Shown here piece after piece: positions 6,518 through 7,585 of a stretch of 7,585 nt of DNA (its first letter is position 1; every line of letters starts with the position of its first letter). Both the position numbers and the translations under genes were made by a program. The notes beneath the pieces are model-generated. The model searched no databases, was not told the DNA's origin, and worked only from the letters and a program-made list of their open reading frames with translations. The DNA is taken from contig DIYC01000151.1 in NCBI GenBank assembly GCA_002428895.1, positions 1-7,585 of the forward strand, written 5' to 3'. Source of the DNA: Burkholderiales bacterium UBA6064 (GTDB lineage: Bacteria > Pseudomonadota > Gammaproteobacteria > Burkholderiales > Burkholderiaceae_B).

Positions 6518-7585
6518 CTACAAACTAAAATACATATCAAACTCAACTGGAGTTGGAGTCATGCGACCACGGGTTACCTCTTCCATTTTAAGCTGAATGT
6601 AAGCGTCAATCATGTTATTTGAAAAGACTCCGCCACGAGTTAAAAACTCACGATCATTGTTCAAAGCTTCAAGTGCTTGGTCTAAAGAATGACAAACAGT
6701 TGGAATTTTGACATCTTCTTCGGGCGGTAAATCATATAAATTTTTATCTGCAGCATCACCTGGATGAATTTTATTTTGCACACCATCAAGACCAGCCATG
6801 AGCATCGCAGCAAAAGCTAAATAAGGATTTGCTGTTGGATCAGGGAAACGAGCCTCGATACGACGTGCTTTAGGATTAGCCACATAAGGGATACGAATTG
6901 AAGCAGAACGATTGCGTGCCGAATAAGCTAATTTAACCGGTGCTTCATATCCAGGAACCAAGCGCTTATAAGAATTTGTTGAGGCATTGGTAATGGCATT
7001 TAAAGCACGAGCATGTTTAATAATACCGCCAATATAGAACAACGCAAACTCAGACAAACCGGCATATTCATCGCCTGCGAATAAATTTTGGCCATTTTTC
7101 CACACTGATTGATGACAATGCATACCAGAACCGTTGTCGCCATTCATCGGCTTTGGCATAAAGGTAGCTGCTTTGCCGTAAGTAGCTGCAACATTCCATA
7201 CGGTATACTTAAGAATTTGAAGCCAGTCTGCGCGCTGAGTCAAAGTACTGTACTCAGTTCCAATTTCATTTTGACCAGCACCGGCCACTTCATGGTGATG
7301 TACTTCAACTGGAACACCTTGTTTTTCAAGAAGCAAACAAATTTCTGAACGAATGTCTTGAAACGAATCAGTGGGAGGCACTGGAAAATAGCCTCCTTTA
7401 ACGCCTGGGCGAGTACCCAAATTACCATGCTCGTAATCAATACTTGAAGACCAATCGGCCTCTTCAGAGCGAATTTTGAAAAAATTACCAGACCGATCGT
7501 CACCCCAAGTCACTGAATCAAAAATAAAAAACTCAGGTTCAGGGCCGAAATAGGCTGTATCGCCCAAACCTGTGCTTTTAAGAAT
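6518..7585 (-). CDS. glnA: Glutamine synthetase type I-beta, C-terminal part (5' end outside window)
   Basis: This enzyme makes glutamine from glutamate, ammonia and ATP as a cytosolic dodecamer, the entry point of nitrogen assimilation. The window holds 355 codons, open at the right edge; the family usually has about 469 residues, so roughly 115 N-terminal residues lie outside. An internal TTG at 7567 is only a leucine codon ([15 protein letters not shown]). Conserved blocks in order are GPEPEFF (metal-binding glutamates), [11 protein letters not shown] (metal/glutamate site), GSGMHCHQS (ATP and metal histidine), [22 protein letters not shown] and [24 protein letters not shown] contains the tyrosine adenylylated in E. 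coli (Tyr397), so control by GlnE with PII is likely retained. The stop is TAG, followed by an intrinsic terminator. The promoter, where NtrC sites would be expected, is outside the window. Confidence 0.98.
   Translation of the reverse strand: MLKSTGLGDTAYFGPEPEFFIFDSVTWGDDRSGNFFKIRSEEADWSSSIDYEHGNLGTRPGVKGGYFPVPPTDSFQDIRSEICLLLEKQGVPVEVHHHEVAGAGQNEIGTEYSTLTQRADWLQILKYTVWNVAATYGKAATFMPKPMNGDNGSGMHCHQSVWKNGQNLFAGDEYAGLSEFALFYIGGIIKHARALNAITNASTNSYKRLVPGYEAPVKLAYSARNRSASIRIPYVANPKARRIEARFPDPTANPYLAFAAMLMAGLDGVQNKIHPGDAADKNLYDLPPEEDVKIPTVCHSLDQALEALNNDREFLTRGGVFSNNMIDAYIQLKMEEVTRGRMTPTPVEFDMYFSL

Noticed and set aside
7240..7503. Out-of-phase open frames across glnA, ntrB, mcp and prlC
   Set aside because: They lie in alternative frames of strongly conserved genes and have no recognisable domain, start context or composition of their own.

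Overview
The window looks like an A+T-leaning gammaproteobacterial chromosome segment. The support is an oligopeptidase A (PrlC) C-terminus, a type I-beta glutamine synthetase with the adenylylation tyrosine, and a glnA / DUF4124-like / ntrB / ntrC nitrogen-regulation cluster. All close family matches I can recall are proteobacterial. Genus cannot be told from the sequence alone, and no mobile element, tRNA, rRNA or CRISPR array is visible.

Left half, plus strand: the window opens in an ORF whose last ~315 codons are PrlC (metallopeptidase family M3). Its first ~27 codons instead read as a cadherin-like adhesin repeat, so there is a junction near base 84, either an assembly chimera or a real rearrangement. 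prlC overlaps an exodeoxyribonuclease III family gene (xthA) by ATGA. That gene carries a perfect 29-nt palindrome early in its coding sequence. After 95 bases comes an orphan methyl-accepting chemotaxis protein with two membrane helices and essentially no extracytoplasmic sensor domain.

Right half, minus strand, convergent with the left half: partial glnA enters from the right edge and ends at a clear rho-independent terminator. It is followed by a DUF4124-like secreted coiled-coil protein, ntrB (TTG start, 2 nt after the previous stop) and ntrC. The logic is classical nitrogen control: NtrB senses nitrogen state (normally through PII) and phosphorylates NtrC, which in the standard scheme drives sigma-54 promoters such as that of glnA.

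The main surprise is in NtrC. Its receiver and Fis-type DNA-binding domain look intact, but the central AAA+ domain has lost the GAFTGA sigma-54 contact motif (GALYRA instead), the Walker B acidic pair (NN instead of DE), one arginine-finger position and two surface-loop segments. This predicts a phosphorylation-responsive DNA-binding regulator that no longer works as a sigma-54 ATPase activator, while NtrB and the GlnA adenylylation site remain conserved.
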